Positions 63,743 through 64,000 of a DNA stretch of 64,000 bases are shown piece by piece. Positions within the stretch are counted from its first letter, which is position 1. Each line of letters begins with the position of its first letter. A program made the translations under genes and the position numbers. Under the pieces are notes generated by a model that was not told where the DNA came from, ran no database searches, and worked only from the letters and a program-made list of their open reading frames with translations. This DNA comes from Chrysogorgia sp. JL179-B06 (lineage: Eukaryota > Cnidaria > Anthozoa > Scleralcyonacea > Chrysogorgiidae), in contig JAYKKM010000003.1 in the NCBI GenBank assembly GCA_035772405.1, positions 636,001-700,000 on the forward strand. The letters run 5' to 3'.

Positions 63743-64000
63743 TTTATTATATGACCAAAAATGTTGAGAACGTTCATAATAAACCGGCGACAAATAAAGT
63801 ATAAAAACATGTATTTTATTATTTTGAAATATACATGCAAACATGCAACTTTTATAAACAACAACCCCAGCTAGCGGTCCGGAACGGCAAGTTCCAGACC
63901 GTTCAGGAACCAATCAAATTGCAGGATTTCACGTTCCGGACCGCTCACGAAAACAGTCGTATAATAAAGTTTTATCATCTTACCTTATCACTTGAAACCA
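63743..64000. other. No gene seen; GGTCCGGAAC hairpin
   Basis: AGCGGTCCGGAAC at 63873 pairs with GTTCCGGACCGCT ending near 63946 around about 48 bases. Arms resemble the hairpin at 25876-25945. The minus-strand frames here have no motif. Confidence 0.55.

Overview
The window looks like intergenic DNA from an early-branching animal, most likely an anthozoan cnidarian (coral, sea anemone or octocoral). The evidence is AT-rich spliceosomal eukaryotic sequence, 2A-bearing L2/CR1-type LINEs, RLE-type LINEs, a Penelope-type GIY-YIG remnant, PIF/Harbinger, TTAA-flanked, hAT, Mutator-like, pogo-like and CACTA-like DNA transposons, tRNA-like SINE heads and a compact class A GPCR. The organism is an inference; no species marker is visible. 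Almost everything is mobile DNA, much of it nested. The only host-type gene I recognise is the GPCR at 22.2-23.1 kb.

Layout. 0-0.7 kb: an open minus-strand frame running off the left edge, with a hydrophobic leader, a 2A ribosome-skipping motif and a cysteine-protease-like domain. 0.75-6.6 kb: tandem repeats, a Penelope GIY-YIG fragment, an element carrying a helicase fragment, a fossil of an unrecognised gene, and inverted-repeat elements with readable target-site duplications (TSDs). 6.6-14.8 kb: gene-poor, with local duplications, a LINE fossil and a hAT MITE nested inside a TTAA MITE. 14.9-20.0 kb: a near-complete minus-strand L2/CR1-like LINE (2A + APE endonuclease + RT), cut into two frames by a 1,576-bp CACTA-like element with a 3-bp TSD. 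20-25 kb: another LINE tail, the GPCR and a MITE. 25-34 kb: a possible Kolobok 5' fragment, LINE fossils, nested MITEs and a second helicase-bearing element. 34-42 kb: a SINE, satellite-like repeats and two RLE LINE copies head to tail, bordered by (ATT)n. 42-53 kb: mainly MITEs (TTAA, hAT, pogo, Mutator types). 53.6-56.6 kb: a 2.9-kb, 20-bp minisatellite of about 145 units with no length slippage. 58.2-63.4 kb: a complete PIF/Harbinger transposon with matching TIRs, a DDE transposase broken by one stop, and a convergent Myb/SANT-like partner gene that I could assemble as seven exons in one continuous frame. 63.5-64 kb: nested fold-back elements.

How parts work together. In Harbinger elements the transposase and the Myb-like protein act jointly on the TIRs; here both genes start just inside the TIRs and converge, and the TIRs carry arrays of a GGCACGG motif. 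The LINE at 14.9-20 kb and the left-edge frame both place a hydrophobic N-terminal stretch before a 2A motif, so two unrelated proteins use the same co-translational separation design. The many TTAA-flanked MITEs share terminal bases with a fragment that may encode the start of a THAP protein, which suggests (does not prove) mobilisation by a Kolobok-type transposase.

Everything here was read by eye: TSDs, TIRs, splice sites and motifs are direct observations, while family names rest on motif recognition without any database search.
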